DNA of 64,000 bases from Monosporascus cannonballus (Eukaryota > Ascomycota > Sordariomycetes > Xylariales): NCBI GenBank assembly GCA_004154925.1, contig QJNS01000142.1, forward strand, positions 124,001 through 188,000, written 5' to 3'. The notes below the pieces were generated by a model. That model was not told where the DNA came from. It did not search any database and saw only the letters and a list, made by a program, of their open reading frames with translations. Below are positions 50,201 through 62,234 of the stretch, in pieces. A program made the translations under genes and the position numbers. Within the stretch, counting starts at the first letter, position 1. Each line of letters begins with the position of its first letter.

Positions 50201-51350
50201 AATAAAGTCAAAATTTGTACGAAATTAAATAAATAAATGTTATAATCAGAAACAGTTAAAAGAATTAATTTTCGAAAAAGTAAAAATGGTTATATTCGTT
50301 ACAAAAAATATTTAAACAAAACGACCTAGCAAAAAACTCGATTTCAAATATATCGATCCATACCAAATCGCCAAGAAAATTTTAAAGAAGAATTACTAAT
50401 TAAAATTTTTACTGAAGGTTAAATTCCATCTCATTTTTTAGGTTTTCTTATTCGAATTAATAATAAATATAATCAAAGTACATATAGTATAAAATAATAT
50501 AAAAATAAAAAATAAAGTGAGTTACGAAATAGAAAAAATACTTGATATACGAAAAAAAAATAAACTTATATAGTACTTAATTAAATGGAAAAGGCACCTA
50601 AATTTCGAAAATATTTAGGAACCGGCCAAAAACCTTATAAATATTTAACGTTTATTAAAGAATTTTTACCAGCGACAACGAGCGCGCCCTAGTTAACGGT
50701 CGACCAATTAATAATATCGATCTCGGACCAGTCGGCCGAAAAAACGGCCTATATTAACGTAGCAGTTACGATGGCAGCTTCTAGTTATTCCTATTCTTAA
50801 CGTTTCTAATGTTCAAATTCGTCCAACGATTAAAGCCTACATTATATTATGGTAACACCCTTCGAACAGGCCAGAGCCTTTTGCTTACGTAAACGGATAA
50901 AACGAAAAAAAGCTTCATTTATCTTTTTTTTGATAACGGGGTTAAACATTGAAATAAAGCCATTGGAACTTTAATAACCGTTTTTCAATAAGCACTTCTT
51001 TGCGTTTTAAACGCTAATATTTACGACAAATATTTTGTAAAAAAAAACGGTACGCCGGTACTATCGTAAAACCGACCCCGATTAATATATTCTTTATATC
51101 TTAGAACGTTTTCTATTATTTTACACTTAATATTTTTCAAAAAATAATAAAAATAAAGCATAATTTCGTACCCGAATTCGTCGAAGGCCTTTACACAGTT
51201 AATGCAACGAACAGTAAAAAACGAAAAGTACGATAGATGTTGAAAATCCAAAACGATATATTTAAAAACAAAAAAATACAAAATCATTTATCAAACAAGA
51301 AAAAGGAAACGGAAATCCTAAGGGCAAAATTTTTGGAAAAGGAAAAATCG
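50201..51350 (+). pseudogene. integrase C-terminus and chromodomain of a Gypsy element
   Basis: Plus-strand sequence aligns with copy A from about 22575 (integrase C-terminal part) through the chromodomain, here decayed. It switches strand abruptly from copy C at about 50200 and runs into an LTR. From 50700 to 51350 it diverges from copy A; a short minus-strand frame there (51021-51287) is not recognisable. Confidence 0.72.
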
Positions 51351-51723
51351 TGTTATAATCTAACAAGTTCCGGCCTTAAAAATGGTTAAACAAGAATAAT
51401 ACGAACTACATTTCAAATTACGTAACGAATAATTATTATTAAGCCGGTAATTATTAATAATTAGTAGTAATTCTAAGTGATCGTAATTATCGCCGAATAC
51501 GTAATTACAAGTGATTAAGCCAAAAATAAAGAAAATATATACGTTTATTACTTCCCTAGTTTAGATAGTACCAGCTGGTAATACAACTTCATTACCCAAA
51601 ACGCCCTTAGTATTACGAGACGCAACTAAGTTATTCTTATTATTTAGAATCCCACGATATTCCTGTCAACATAAACCCGTACGACTTAGGTTTAATAGTT
51701 GGTTAAACCGCCTAGCCGTCACA
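51351..51723 (+). repeat. Gypsy 3' LTR, subfamily without minisatellite
   Basis: 373 bp from TGTTATAATC to GCCGTCACA. The 3' half is nearly identical to the LTRs of copies A and B (ATAAACCCGTACGACT, GGTTTAATAGTTGGTTAAACCGC), but the 5' half is different and lacks the 35-bp units. It ends inside a pogo transposase pseudogene. Confidence 0.85.
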
Positions 51724-52140
51724 CTTTTTTATTAATGCCAATAGCCCAGTCGCCCGGAGCGCCACGTATATATCAGCTTTCTTGGTGAACTTTGCTTTTG
51801 AAGATAACCTTAGCTAGTAGGGCTCAGCCTTAGCAATTAACTGCCTCGATAGCTGTCACCTATTTTCGATTCCCTGGCTGGGCCACCATTTGCCAGTTAC
51901 GACGATTAGACTGCGTAAAGATATTTGCGGTACGAGCAACCCCCATATGGAAGCGAGTTTCGTTGAAGCTATAGGTATCGGTAGGTAATGCCGTGTTTTT
52001 GCTTAATTTTGGCGATGCGGTCTAATTATTGCGAAATAATTGTCGGATTTTCGGATTGGGTACGTCAGTAATCATATCGACGAGAATACCGGGCCTTAAG
52101 GGTATCATGGCGTTTAACAAAGTTTCGAACCTAGTTCTTG
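51724..52140 (-). pseudogene. pogo-type transposase, central fragment
   Basis: The minus-strand frame shows AKIKQKHGIT, then after a frameshift TDTYSFNETRFHMGVARTAN and VAQPGNRK.VTAIEAVN, the first-aspartate block of pogo transposases. The catalytic Asp of FDETGF is Asn here, and an ending like DWAIGIN follows. The fragment is truncated on the left by the Gypsy LTR at 51723. It is GC-balanced and little RIP-mutated. Confidence 0.78.
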
Positions 52141-52163
52141 CTAACAGGCTTGCCATTATGCTG

Positions 52164-52400
52164 TGTTAGTTCAAGTGTCGTGGAATAGGGGTATCTATGT
52201 TAGTCATCAAGCTCCCAGCACCCCGGAAGAACCTTATTCCGGCGCGCCCACAGTATATAGAGAGCTTCCTAGCCACCGCTCCCTAGAGCAAAATTCTAGT
52301 CAGACAATTATCACTTCCCACACTTATGTTACCTTATCTTCTGATCAGCTTAACTGTCACATCAAGCGTTATATGGGCATATATTTACCCACAAATAGCT
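52164..52400 (+). repeat. LTR-like repeat (same family as 13008)
   Basis: It begins TGTTAGTTCAAG, has a TATATAGAGAG box after a CCCCGGAAGAACCTTATTCCG block, and aligns with the RIP-mutated copy at 13008-13130. It is probably a solo LTR. Its 3' end is uncertain, between CTGTCACA (about 52358) and about 52410. No target duplication was found. Confidence 0.6.
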
Positions 52401-55400
52401 TGGCTGCAAGGTAGATAATCTTCGAAGAGATGGCTCTCTTTAAATACCTTATTTCTAAGTGCGCTTTCGCTTCAGGTCATAGTGGCTTGCCATCTCCGTG
52501 GCCAACCAGCACTATGCTCATTCAAAGCTGTCCCCAGTTTTCTGAATCACTTTTGGTTGACGGCAGCGAAAGCTCTAAGCAACTCGACTCTACAGCTTAG
52601 ACGAGGGGTTGGATGTACAAAGAGCGGAACAACTTATTGCGTTTCGGCAGCTGGAGATTAGGGCACTGTCCCCGAATGAATTTGGATGACTAAACAAGCC
52701 AGAAATCTATTGGATTATGGCAAAATATCGGGCGCTCGAACTGTGTTAGTTCAAGCATTATATGATTATATATGTAATCCTATGGAGTCTCTGGGGGGAA
52801 ATGAGCAAAGTGGAGACTCTTGGGCTTTAAACCCTTTTCTTGCGGGGCAGCTGGCGGACCTCGCAATGGCATGCCAGGAAGGTTAACTAATTCAAGCCAC
52901 GGGATCCCAATGGCGCAATATGACCGTTGAAATTGATAAGGTGCTACTAACGGGCACCGCAGGTGCTTAATCCCCACCCGAGATATTAGTATCAACCGTG
53001 TGGTAAGATGAGGACCTGGTCTACAGCCGAACTGAAGTTCTTTATGGGGATGTTTGGCCGAACTCACTCTCGGAAATTCAGCAAACTTGAGAAAGATGCA
53101 GCCGTACTGCACTGCAGGCCATGACGGTTATTACCCTGCACTAATTAACCGCCTGTCATTTGCACCCTTCCGTGGGGGATCCTGGCGATAGGCTTGGGAC
53201 ATGGAGAGCTGCGGGGAAATGCTCAATGCCAGTTATGGGTGGAGCCAAGTAGTGAGTTAGGTTCGATTCCTAACAGCGCTATTGGTCTTCGCTATTTGGC
53301 TCAACTATGCCTTCGCTTCCATTAACTACGTATGTTGTTAGTTGTTATCTCCTCCTACTCGGCATTTGAGGGTACTTATTTACTTGCTACCCACCATCGC
53401 TTATGCAAACAAAAAGATGGAAACTTCTTGCGCCTAACATAGTGTTACTGGCCCCCTGGTATCAATACAAATGATCCCATGGCCCTAACACCCATGTCGC
53501 ATTCTGCCAACCTGCCTATTATGGAGCGGATTTGCTGAAGATCAAGTGACCGAGATCTAGACAGTCATTGTCACCTCCCCGCAAAGGAAAAGTGACGATT
53601 CTCGGAGTAAAATATCTTAGCTTGGCGTGAGAGGCACGGTTCTATTCACCCCTTCATACCTATTTTAGAGCGTACCGCCGGAGATTATGCCGCGTCTTTT
53701 ACGACATGTCATCTCGCCAACCACGAACTGCTATTCAGGGACAGAGCCACGGCTTTCAGAGAACCGTGGTATGTCGCCCAGCGACACAGAGAGCCATCAT
53801 GCTTCTTGCTTGGCGTCTATGGTCTCAAAAGGGCTTGGTAGAAGGTAGACCGACCCCGGATGACAATACTTTGCGGCGACGGGAATTATTACAGAGGTTG
53901 TCACTCCTGTCTAATTTAGCTACAGTCCATACAGCCCGTGTACTGTCTCCTTGACCTACATGTTAGCTGGCACTGAGTTGTAGGATGTCCTGCCAAGCTG
54001 AGGTTAATTTGAATGTGTATCCCGGAACTCCCCGGAGTCCCATGGCCCGAGAAACCACACGACCGGAACCTCTGTACCTACACCTACCGATATGCTATGC
54101 ATGCTCTATGAATATCAACATGGGCTATATGCCGATCATTATTACCGCCAACTCGCGGGAGATAGGCAGCCATCAGAGGATCAGTTGAATCAGCGATGGT
54201 ATAATCGTTTCTAGCAAAGCCGAAATACGCGCTTTGCCCTACATGTAACAGATAACATCCTTCTTGCTAACCAACACGCTATGTACAGAATCTGTACTAC
54301 AGATTGTTAAACGTTTCGAAGACACGGGATCTAGGGAGCCGTTAGCAAATGATTCCTCGCTAAACGCTAAGGCTAACCGACAACCAGGCAAGCACAAGCG
54401 ATGTCCGGCCGAGCCAGCTGGGTCTCGGGGCTCGGATGACAAGGATCCCACGACAGGGTTCCCCAGCTTTTAGGATGTCTTGGAGAAGCTTAAAGGGGGT
54501 GGGGCGCGGATGACGCCAAATGCCAAGAAAACGGCCCCGATGCAGGACGCTGGATCCCCACCCCAAGCTCTCTGTAGTTCTAGATTTGAAAGGTTAAATC
54601 AACCTCCGTGTAGCAGTCCTTCCCCTGGTGGACACAGATCCTGTACAGATACCTACGGTACTCGTATATGTTTGGTGAAGACGAGTTAACTATGCCCGTA
54701 TATGCTATGCTAATCTCAAATCGGCCTGCAGCGAATGGATCGTAAGGAATCTCGCTAATCTTGTCTCTGATGCAAAATACCAATTCTCTAGCCTCGCAGA
54801 ACCTGCATAGTGGTCCCTCGTATTATCGTCGGCGCATATACGTGAAGCTCGTGACTTTTATTCCTGGCTTGGCTTTGCTTATGTTCCCTTGGAGATGAGT
54901 CAAGCAACCTGCCGTATGCGACTAATTGGCCGGCCACCCTTGCCTTCTACCTTGCTCAATACCCACCCGATTAATGCTCTTATATCGCCGTTCTGTTCAG
55001 TCTAAGAGATATACTCCTTGACTTGATCTGAGACAGGATACCGACTTAAAGTCCATTCCTCTTATGTGACAATGCATGCTGAACATATCGAGAACTCGAT
55101 GAGAAAAATCGGTTGAGCTACCCCCTGACGGATAAGCAAATCACGATTTCCCAGCTAGATCGATCATGGGACATCTTCCATCAATTGAACTAATAGCCGA
55201 ACATTCCACACACATTTAGAGCAGGGGCATTTGCATGTAAGTACGCACGAGGTTCATCGATCTTCCATTCTCACCCAATCGGAACATTGAAGAAATCCGG
55301 GAGTGGATATCTCTTCTCAGTTCGTTCGGCGAGACAGCACATCGTCTTCATTTTTGGAGCCTCATTCTAGCTTCAACGAGTGCATTTTCAGTAACGTCAA

Positions 55401-56209
55401 CAAACAGAGTCTAATCTCCCTCCCAAGTTCTACGTTCTGCTGTGAAACACTTGACACTCAACTTCAAGCCTCACAGCTTGGCGTGCAGCTGCGCTTGTGT
55501 GCCTTCGAACTCTATGCCGCTCTCAGGATAGCAACACGCCTCACCCGCCTCGATAAGTACCTTCCTGAATCGCTTGGTCATAGCCTACCTGCAAGTGTGT
55601 AGGAGATTGGCCGTAGCTCCGGGGCACCACGATATAACAGAATAACCCACCTGGGTTTCCGGAGCTCCTTTCACATACCCAGGCTCCCTCAGTGTATGCC
55701 AAGAATAACTATGTCGCGGCCTAACTTGACTGCGCGAGTTCGACGAAGCCTAAGAATGCAATTGCACAGCAATGAGAGAGTGTGTCCATCTGATGAACCA
55801 GCTAACTAGAATGCATGAACCGAGAGTCCAGAATATGCAATCCCATGACCCGAGGCCAAGCGATATAGTCCACGCGCTCAACGATGGTTGACCTCCACAA
55901 TGCCATGGTTGTACTCTTTCCTCCATACCTGCCATCCAAACTTTCCTTTTTAGTGAGCTGATCTGGTCTTACGCTAGCTCAGTTCCCATGTCGTATTATG
56001 GATTCCAATGCAGTGTTGGTCATATTTAAGCTCCCGCGGGTCAATCCAGGGTGATTCTCGTCTCACTTGTGCTTGTCTTGTCATCCAGGAAGCACTGTCT
56101 TATCTATCCTTTCCGGCCGCAGCGCTCACGTTTGGGTTCTTGCTTTCACGTTTACTCCTTCCTCCTGCATCTGTCCCTATAGTAATTTATATCTCGTTAG
56201 AAACCAAAT
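52401..56209. other. gene-poor GC-balanced stretch with decayed frames
   Basis: No intact gene was recognised. Weak relics: a plus-strand frame split by frameshifts at 54264-54560 (AEPAGSRGSDDKDPTTGFP, then LEKLKGGGARMTPNAKK); a minus-strand frame at 54580-54840 (CRFCEARELVFCIRDK), faintly like the N-terminal Cys region of HET-type proteins; and a 99-codon plus-strand frame at 55303-55602 with no known domain. The 15-bp sequence CTGTGTTAGTTCAAG at 52161 recurs at 52741. The final few hundred bases should hold the promoter of the following gene. Confidence 0.4.
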
Positions 56210-58575
56210 ATGAGGTTCAGCATAACCTTAGCCCACTTGGCCCTAGCCGTCGGCATCGCCTCTACCCAATCAACCTTCAGTCCAGCAAGGCCACCATCCA
56301 TCCCCTTGGCTGTCAAGTCGCCCTATCTCAACTCGTGGTTAAATGTCGGTAGTGACGGAGGGAACGGAGGCTATCTTGCGGGTGCATGGCCAAGGTTCTG
56401 GGCGTTGGTCTTTCCTTTCGAGCCCAGCCGGCACAAGACATTCTAACGCACAGCCATAGCCAGCAGATCACCGGATGGGCGGGCTTCATTCGCGTAGACG
56501 GAGCCGCCTACGCTTGGTTAGGCGCGGCTCCCGGTGCGGCTCTGGTGGATCAAACGGATTTCTCTTACACGTCGACCCGAAGCACGTTCATCCTGAACGC
56601 CGGCGGTAAGGTGGAAATGAACGTCACGTTCTTGAGCCCGGTGACGGCGAACGATCTGAGAAGGCAATCTCTGCCCTTCTCCTACGTAGATGTTCGTGTC
56701 TACTCCCTGGATGGGGTTAATCACGATGTACAGCTCTACGCTGATGTCTCGGCAGGTCAGTTCGGGATCTGCCTGGTATCCGCCACTGTTTCAAGCTAAT
56801 TAGGATCGCAGAATGGGCTTCCGGTAATCTTGCATCGATTATTCAGTGGGACTATGGTACCGCCGATGGCGTGGCATATCATCAATTCGCCCGCCAGGAA
56901 CAACTTGAGATTCAGGAGGCTAATCAGCAGGCGAGCTGGGGCACATGGTATTGGTCAACGAAGGATGTTAAAGGCGTGAGTCACTGCTAAATTCCACCCC
57001 CAGCTCCTGATTCTATGTCTGACCGGTGTATCCCACAGCTTACCTGGCAAAGCGGTATTGACACTGTTGTAAGGGGCAACTTCGTCCGCGACGGAGTACT
57101 CGCGAATACTATGGACACAAACTTCCGTCCGGTCAATCAGAACTGGTATACATAATCGCCTTCGTAAGTTGATTTTGTCCATGCCATGCTAACTTAGTTT
57201 GGAGGCCAGTTTTCGGTTTTGCAAAGGATCTCGGATCCGTCAATGGAAACGCGATATCTACTGTCTTCTCCATCGGTCTAACACAGGACGCCGCCATTAA
57301 GCTCCTAGGGGAGGGTGACGATTACACTACGTACCCATCATTGTGGAAAAGCTATTTCCAAACAGGTGTAGAGGCTGTAGGTGGCTCTATAAACCTTTTC
57401 ATGCTAATCACTAACAATACCAGATGACGTTCTTCTATAACGATTACGGTGAGGCCTCAAGAATCGCCGATGATCTAGATAACAGGGTAGCAGCCGACTC
57501 GCTCGCCGCAGCTGGACAAGACTATCTCACGATTACCAGCTTGAGTGTGCGGCAGATGTTTGGGGCTCTGCAGTTCACTGGCACCCCGGAGGATCCCGTG
57601 GTGTTCCTCAAAGAGATAAGTTCCAACAGCGATATTCAGACGGTCGATGTGATTTTCCCGGCCATGCCGCTTCTTCTGTACCTCAACCCACAGCTCCTCC
57701 GATACCTCCTGAAGCCCCTTTTCCTCAACCAGGAAAACGGGCATTATCCTAAAATGAGTGCGATCCACGACCTCGGCATCTTCCCATTTGCTAGGGGTTA
57801 CCCCGATGGGAATGACGAGCCCATGCCAGTAGAGGAATGCGGCAATATGATCATCATGGTCCTCGCCTATGCCCAACGTACAGGCGACGTCGACTACCTC
57901 AGGGCGCACTACCCGATACTGAAGCAGTGGGCCGGCTACCTCGTCGACGAGTCGCTCATCCCCGCCAATCAGCTCTCGACGGACGATTTTGCGGGCATGC
58001 TAGCCAACCAGACCAACCTCGCGCTCAAAGGGATCATCGGGTTGCGCGCCATGTCGGAGATCGCCGACCTCACGGGGAACGCCGAGGACGCGGCCAGCTT
58101 CGGCAACACGGCGAGGTCGTATATCGGCCAGTGGCAGGATCTCGGCATCAACAGGGCTGCGGACCCGCCGCACACGACGCTGTCGTACGGCGACGGGTCC
58201 TCGCACGGCCTGCTGTACAACCTGTACGCGAACTCGCTGCTGGGCTTCTGCTACGACTTCGTGCCGAAGTCCGTCTACGACGGGCAGTCGGCCTTCTACC
58301 CCACCGTCGCCATCGAGTACGGCGTCCCCCTCGACACGCGCCACACTTGGACCAAGACCGACTGGATGATGTGGACGGCAGCCATCGCGTCCGCGGATAC
58401 CCGCGACCTCTTCATCCGCCTGCTGGCCCGCTGGATCTCCGCCACCACCACCAACATGGCCTTCACGGATCTGTATGACGCCGCCACGGGCGGCTATCCC
58501 AACCCGGGCCTGAGATTTACTGCGCGTCCCGTTGTCGGCGGGCACTTCGCGTTGCTTGCGCTTCTTGGGCAGTAG
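56210..58575 (+). CDS. gtaA-like: secreted glutaminase A-type protein (DUF4965/DUF5127 family)
   Basis: This is an intact six-exon gene. Exons are 56210-56403, 56460-56755, 56812-56975, 57039-57145, 57205-57376 and 57424-58575, with introns of 47-63 nt that have GT...AG ends and CTAAC, CTAAT or CTGAC branch points. The phases add up to a 694-aa protein, close to the length of fungal glutaminase A. The last intron could instead start at 57368. A signal peptide (MRFSITLAHLALAVGIAS) precedes PARPPSIPLAVKSPYLNSWL, the typical mature start. Family blocks follow: GWAGFIRVDG, FLSPVTANDLRRQSLPFSY, WDYGTADGV, FFYNDYGEAS, DLGIFPFARGYPDG.DEPMP, and the conserved tail AFTDLYDA.TGGYP....RPVVGG. Family members hydrolyse L-glutamine to glutamate and ammonia outside the cell. 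It is not RIP-mutated and looks functional. Confidence 0.92.
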
Positions 58576-59496
58576 CCCCTCTAAGGGGCGGGTGGCTGCG
58601 GCGCAAGTTGGAGTTGAGTGTCTTAGAACTGGCTTGTGTTGGGTGCGGCCCTGTACAGGACGAGAAGAAGAGGCAGGATGCCCGCGAGACTTCCCCTTTT
58701 TGGAGGCTCTAACACTATGCCACGTTGGAAATTTCGATTCGACATACCTTACCATTTTGGATATACGCTTGATACTCTTACTATGCTAGTCTGCTACGGT
58801 GGAAATCTAATAGTATTGGTACCCTCATTGCATTGCGCTTAAGTGGCTCAGCGGGGATGATATATGCCAACCGCGTAACGACGGTATCAACTTTGCAAAA
58901 CAAGCCGCCGAGCGGGGACTTGCAGTAGCATTACGACGAGTAACACTTTAATAGTAACTGCATCGAATTGGTTTCCTTGCCCAAATGCTAGCGAGGCACC
59001 AAGCGTCTGAGTTCGCGGTATAGCGCAGCGGATTTTCCTTAATAATGACGTTATAGAATTCAGTAGACGGTAAGCACATATAAAAGAAGGTTTCAGGACT
59101 CTGACTTCGCCACGGTTCGTATTATTGTAGGCCTGCAGATGAAACATGTAGATCGGAGATATCGGGGTATACTCGAGCTGCCGACCCGGTAATCGCTGAC
59201 TGTCCTATAGGAGTATTGATGCCTCGTCGTCCCAGGGGTCCGATGTAGTACTCCATGTCTTCATTATCAACCATGATCGGCTGCCTGGTATGACTAAAGA
59301 AGAAACTGCCCATAACGTAAATGCATGGACATATCATGACTAACGAACACATATATTAAGACAAATGAGTCTGCTACGTAGCACCCATTCACCGGTTAAC
59401 GTTTGTGTCGCGAGACTTCGTAAATCTTCGACTAACTCAGCCCACCTCTGAATGCCTCGCGAATCTTCGTGTTTTTCCAGTCTCTCTTCCTCAACG
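58576..59496. other. intergenic spacer between convergent genes
   Basis: This is about 920 bp between the stop codons of the glutaminase and the sialidase-like gene. No conserved frame is seen; it must contain both 3' ends. Confidence 0.6.
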
Positions 59497-60825
59497 TCAA
59501 AGGAGATTCGCAGGGTCGACGATGCTAACCCAGATATTCTCCTTGTTCTCGCTGTAGGCGACGACGAGCTTCCCGTCGACCACGACGGCGGTGGGGGAGC
59601 TGAACATGAGGCGCTTGAGCCCGCGCGTGTCCGGGGCGATGGTGGTGTTGGCGTCCGTCTTGAGTACGCCGATGCCCGTGTACGCCCGGCTGCCGCCGCG
59701 CGACGTCGCGATGGTCAGCGGCTGGCGCAGGCGCTCCGTGTTGTTGCGGGGGTTGTGCACCAGGAACCGGTCGCCACCCGGCAGCACGCCGAGGTGCTGC
59801 TTGCTGCCGACGCACGGGATGTTGGTCTGGTAGATCGCGTTGCCGCGCTGCCGCTCCACCTTCGGGTACCAGTCGTCTCCCGACGGCGACGCCGTGCGCT
59901 CCACCCACACCGCGTGGCTGATGGTGCGGGACCCCGAGATGTCGCGCCAGAAACGCTCCCAGTGGCCCCCGCGGTGCTTCCCGCACCCGCCTTCGTCGCC
60001 ACCGAACCAAACGGCCCGCGTCGGCTCCTGCATGTCATGGGTGTCGTCCGCAGCATACAGCTTGGTCGCGTAAAGCCAGCTGCCCCAGGCGGGAGTCGTC
60101 GCCGGCTCCCGCAGATACGCTTCGATCTGATCGGCGTGCTCGCACATCTTCATCCCGTACTCGATCCCATACACCGTCTCGTTGTATCGCACCTCGTACG
60201 CCCACTCGTTCTGCGACGACCAGCAGGGGTCGCCCACGGGGTTGCCCTCCCCGTCGATGGCGCGGGCGATCCGGCCGGCCGCCTTTGTCCCCTTAGCGTC
60301 GTCGCCCCAGCAGTAGCGTAGTGTCGTCTGCGAGACGGCGTAGAGCGTGTCCCCGCCGACGGGGACAAAGGCGATGGGGTGCACCGCGCGCTGGTAGATG
60401 CGGTTGTCGCACCAGTAGCTGTAGTTGGCCGCGGTGGTCTGGTTGGGCAGCAGGGCCTCGGGCAGAATGGAGACGCTCGGGGACCAAGTGTAGCCCCCGT
60501 CGACGGAGGTCGTCAGCCACGATTCCTGGCCGGTGGCGTCCTCGTCAATTGGCGCCGACGAATACTGCAGGTATACCCGGCGCCCGTCATAGTACAGCTC
60601 TGGGTGGTGGGCGTACGTTCGTCCCACGTCCGTCCCGCGGTACACCACCACCTCCTTGTCGACCTTGAGCTGCGGCCACCCGGCATAGATGGGGTCTGAG
60701 TAGTTGATCGGAGGCGAGACTTGCCAGTATTCCTCGGGCGCGAGCGGCCGCGGCGGAGTATCGGCCTGTGCCCCGTACAAGGCGCAGGCGCCGAGCGCTG
60801 CTAGGTGAAGTCCCCGGATCATCAT
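59497..60825 (-). CDS. secreted sialidase-like (BNR/Asp-box) beta-propeller protein
   Basis: This is an intact intronless frame of 442 aa with strongly GC-ending codons. The signal peptide is MMIRGLHLAALGACALYGAQA. One perfect Asp box, SVDGGYTW, lies at about residues 107-114; a second, degenerate one may be SPSGDDW (about 315). The C-terminus (AVVVDGKLVVAYSENKENIWVSIV) has the strand pattern of the last propeller blade. Several NxS/T sites (NQT, NYS, NET, NTT) suit a secreted glycoprotein. Asp-box propellers include exo-alpha-sialidases and other glycosidases, but the arginine triad of true sialidases cannot be assigned here, so the substrate stays open. An overlapping plus-strand frame (59452-60321) is only a GC-rich shadow. 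Confidence 0.75.
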   Translation of the reverse strand: MMIRGLHLAALGACALYGAQADTPPRPLAPEEYWQVSPPINYSDPIYAGWPQLKVDKEVVVYRGTDVGRTYAHHPELYYDGRRVYLQYSSAPIDEDATGQESWLTTSVDGGYTWSPSVSILPEALLPNQTTAANYSYWCDNRIYQRAVHPIAFVPVGGDTLYAVSQTTLRYCWGDDAKGTKAAGRIARAIDGEGNPVGDPCWSSQNEWAYEVRYNETVYGIEYGMKMCEHADQIEAYLREPATTPAWGSWLYATKLYAADDTHDMQEPTRAVWFGGDEGGCGKHRGGHWERFWRDISGSRTISHAVWVERTASPSGDDWYPKVERQRGNAIYQTNIPCVGSKQHLGVLPGGDRFLVHNPRNNTERLRQPLTIATSRGGSRAYTGIGVLKTDANTTIAPDTRGLKRLMFSSPTAVVVDGKLVVAYSENKENIWVSIVDPANLL

Positions 60826-62234
60826 GGTTGTGCCCGAGACCGGTGGACGTGGTAAGGCAGGACTCAGGAGGAGACTTGCGCATTCCAGTCGAGCTTCATA
60901 TCAACTCTCTGCGCGGGAATCACATTCGGTCAAATATGGCCCGAGGCGTCTAGAAGGTATACGCCTTGCCATCGTAGTGGGCCGTCGACCAGTCTGGATA
61001 AGGTCTAGTCAACCGAGAAACTGAGATGAGATTGGTAGGGGCTGGGTAACGAACGATCATCCATGACGAACAAACATGATCCACAACACGAAGGATTCTT
61101 CTGTCTTTCACCTGCATCTCTCTCTGTTAGCTGGAGGTTTCCCCGCAAACGGCGATGCTATGCCATTTTTGGGTGGCCGGGGTTCGAGTTCTCAGCTTCA
61201 AGGGTCGTGGTCCAATCGGCAAGCTGCCCACATTCTCTACCGATGGAGAGTATGGGGTAGTGTTCGGTATGTTGATCTGGCATTCGTGGAATTTGGGGGA
61301 CGCGGTCCATAGGATTAGAGCTTGGGTACTGTGCCCTTGTGGGAATGATTAGCATACAACATTTGCTTTATCGCTTATGACGCCGCCGCTTAACTCAACG
61401 TCGCTTGCCGTCGCTTTCCACCTCGCTTATTTTGTCGGTCACCTCAGGGTTTTACCTGCTCATTGAAACATAATGAGTTGATTCTTCTGTAACGGTCGAC
61501 AGAGACCGTCGCAAGAGTAGGACGTCAACTTGGAGGACCTCCTCCCGCGAATGCGTGGAGTTATCTATGGGAGATCAAATTCCGAGACCGAACCGATCGG
61601 GCATATTCATAAGAGAGAGGGGCGGTGTCACAGGGGTTTAATCTATGCCATCCAATCCACTGTCGTGGTCTCAGAATTCGAAGGATCATTGAAAGATGAG
61701 CCGCCGAATCTCTACTTGGCTATGGTGAGGGATTCTTCGGAATATAGCAGCTCTTACTTGGGGGAATAGAGCGTCACTGGGGAAGCGTAGGCAGCGCGAT
61801 CAGTACGATAGATCTTACATCACGCATTGATGGAGCATGGGGCTAGGGAAACGATGCGAGGCCTGAGCTTTTTGATACTTGATCGTAATGAGGAAGTAAT
61901 AGAATACGGTTGGTTCAATGGCTAGTACCGGCACGACTCCGTCAAGTCTAGGTCCTATATCGACACGTCACACATAACATACATAACCACGGGCGCCTTA
62001 ACCGGGAACGGCCCCCTCTTTGTGTGGGTTGGAATATCTTCACCCTTGCGATATTAACCTTGTACCTGAAGCGCATGGAGAAATCGACAATACAAACGCG
62101 GAAGCGAGGGAGGTGTCAGAGTGCGGATGATAACCATAGTCTAACCATAAGCAACTCCGACTCAGTCAGTGCCCATCTAACGGACCTTTAGCATTATATT
62201 CATGTTCCGCTAGCACGCTCCTCATCAATCCATC
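60826..62234. other. intergenic region upstream of the sialidase-like gene
   Basis: The region holds the promoter of the sialidase-like gene and the 3' end of the ceramidase gene. A plus-strand frame of 79 codons (61530-61769) has no recognisable domain. No RNA gene or repeat was found. Confidence 0.5.

Noticed and set aside
13008..51723. Starship-type giant mobile element
   Set aside because: No tyrosine recombinase (DUF3435) captain or typical cargo was seen; the structure is fully explained by nested LTR and DNA transposons plus one unknown gene.
53257..53273. tRNA-like T-arm (TTAGG-TTCGATT-CCTAA) with a good Pol III B box
   Set aside because: No matching acceptor strand, anticodon arm or convincing A box lies upstream, so it cannot be called a tRNA; a SINE remnant is possible but unsupported.
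57837..58755. Long frames on both strands over the glutaminase last exon (57837-58478 plus, 58000-58755 minus)
   Set aside because: Shadows of the GC-rich exon: Arg-rich low-information sequence and no homology.
59452..60321. 289-codon plus-strand open frame
   Set aside because: It overlaps the sialidase-like gene on the other strand. Composition is Arg/Ala/Val-rich, as expected from antisense of GC-rich codons, with no domain pattern.
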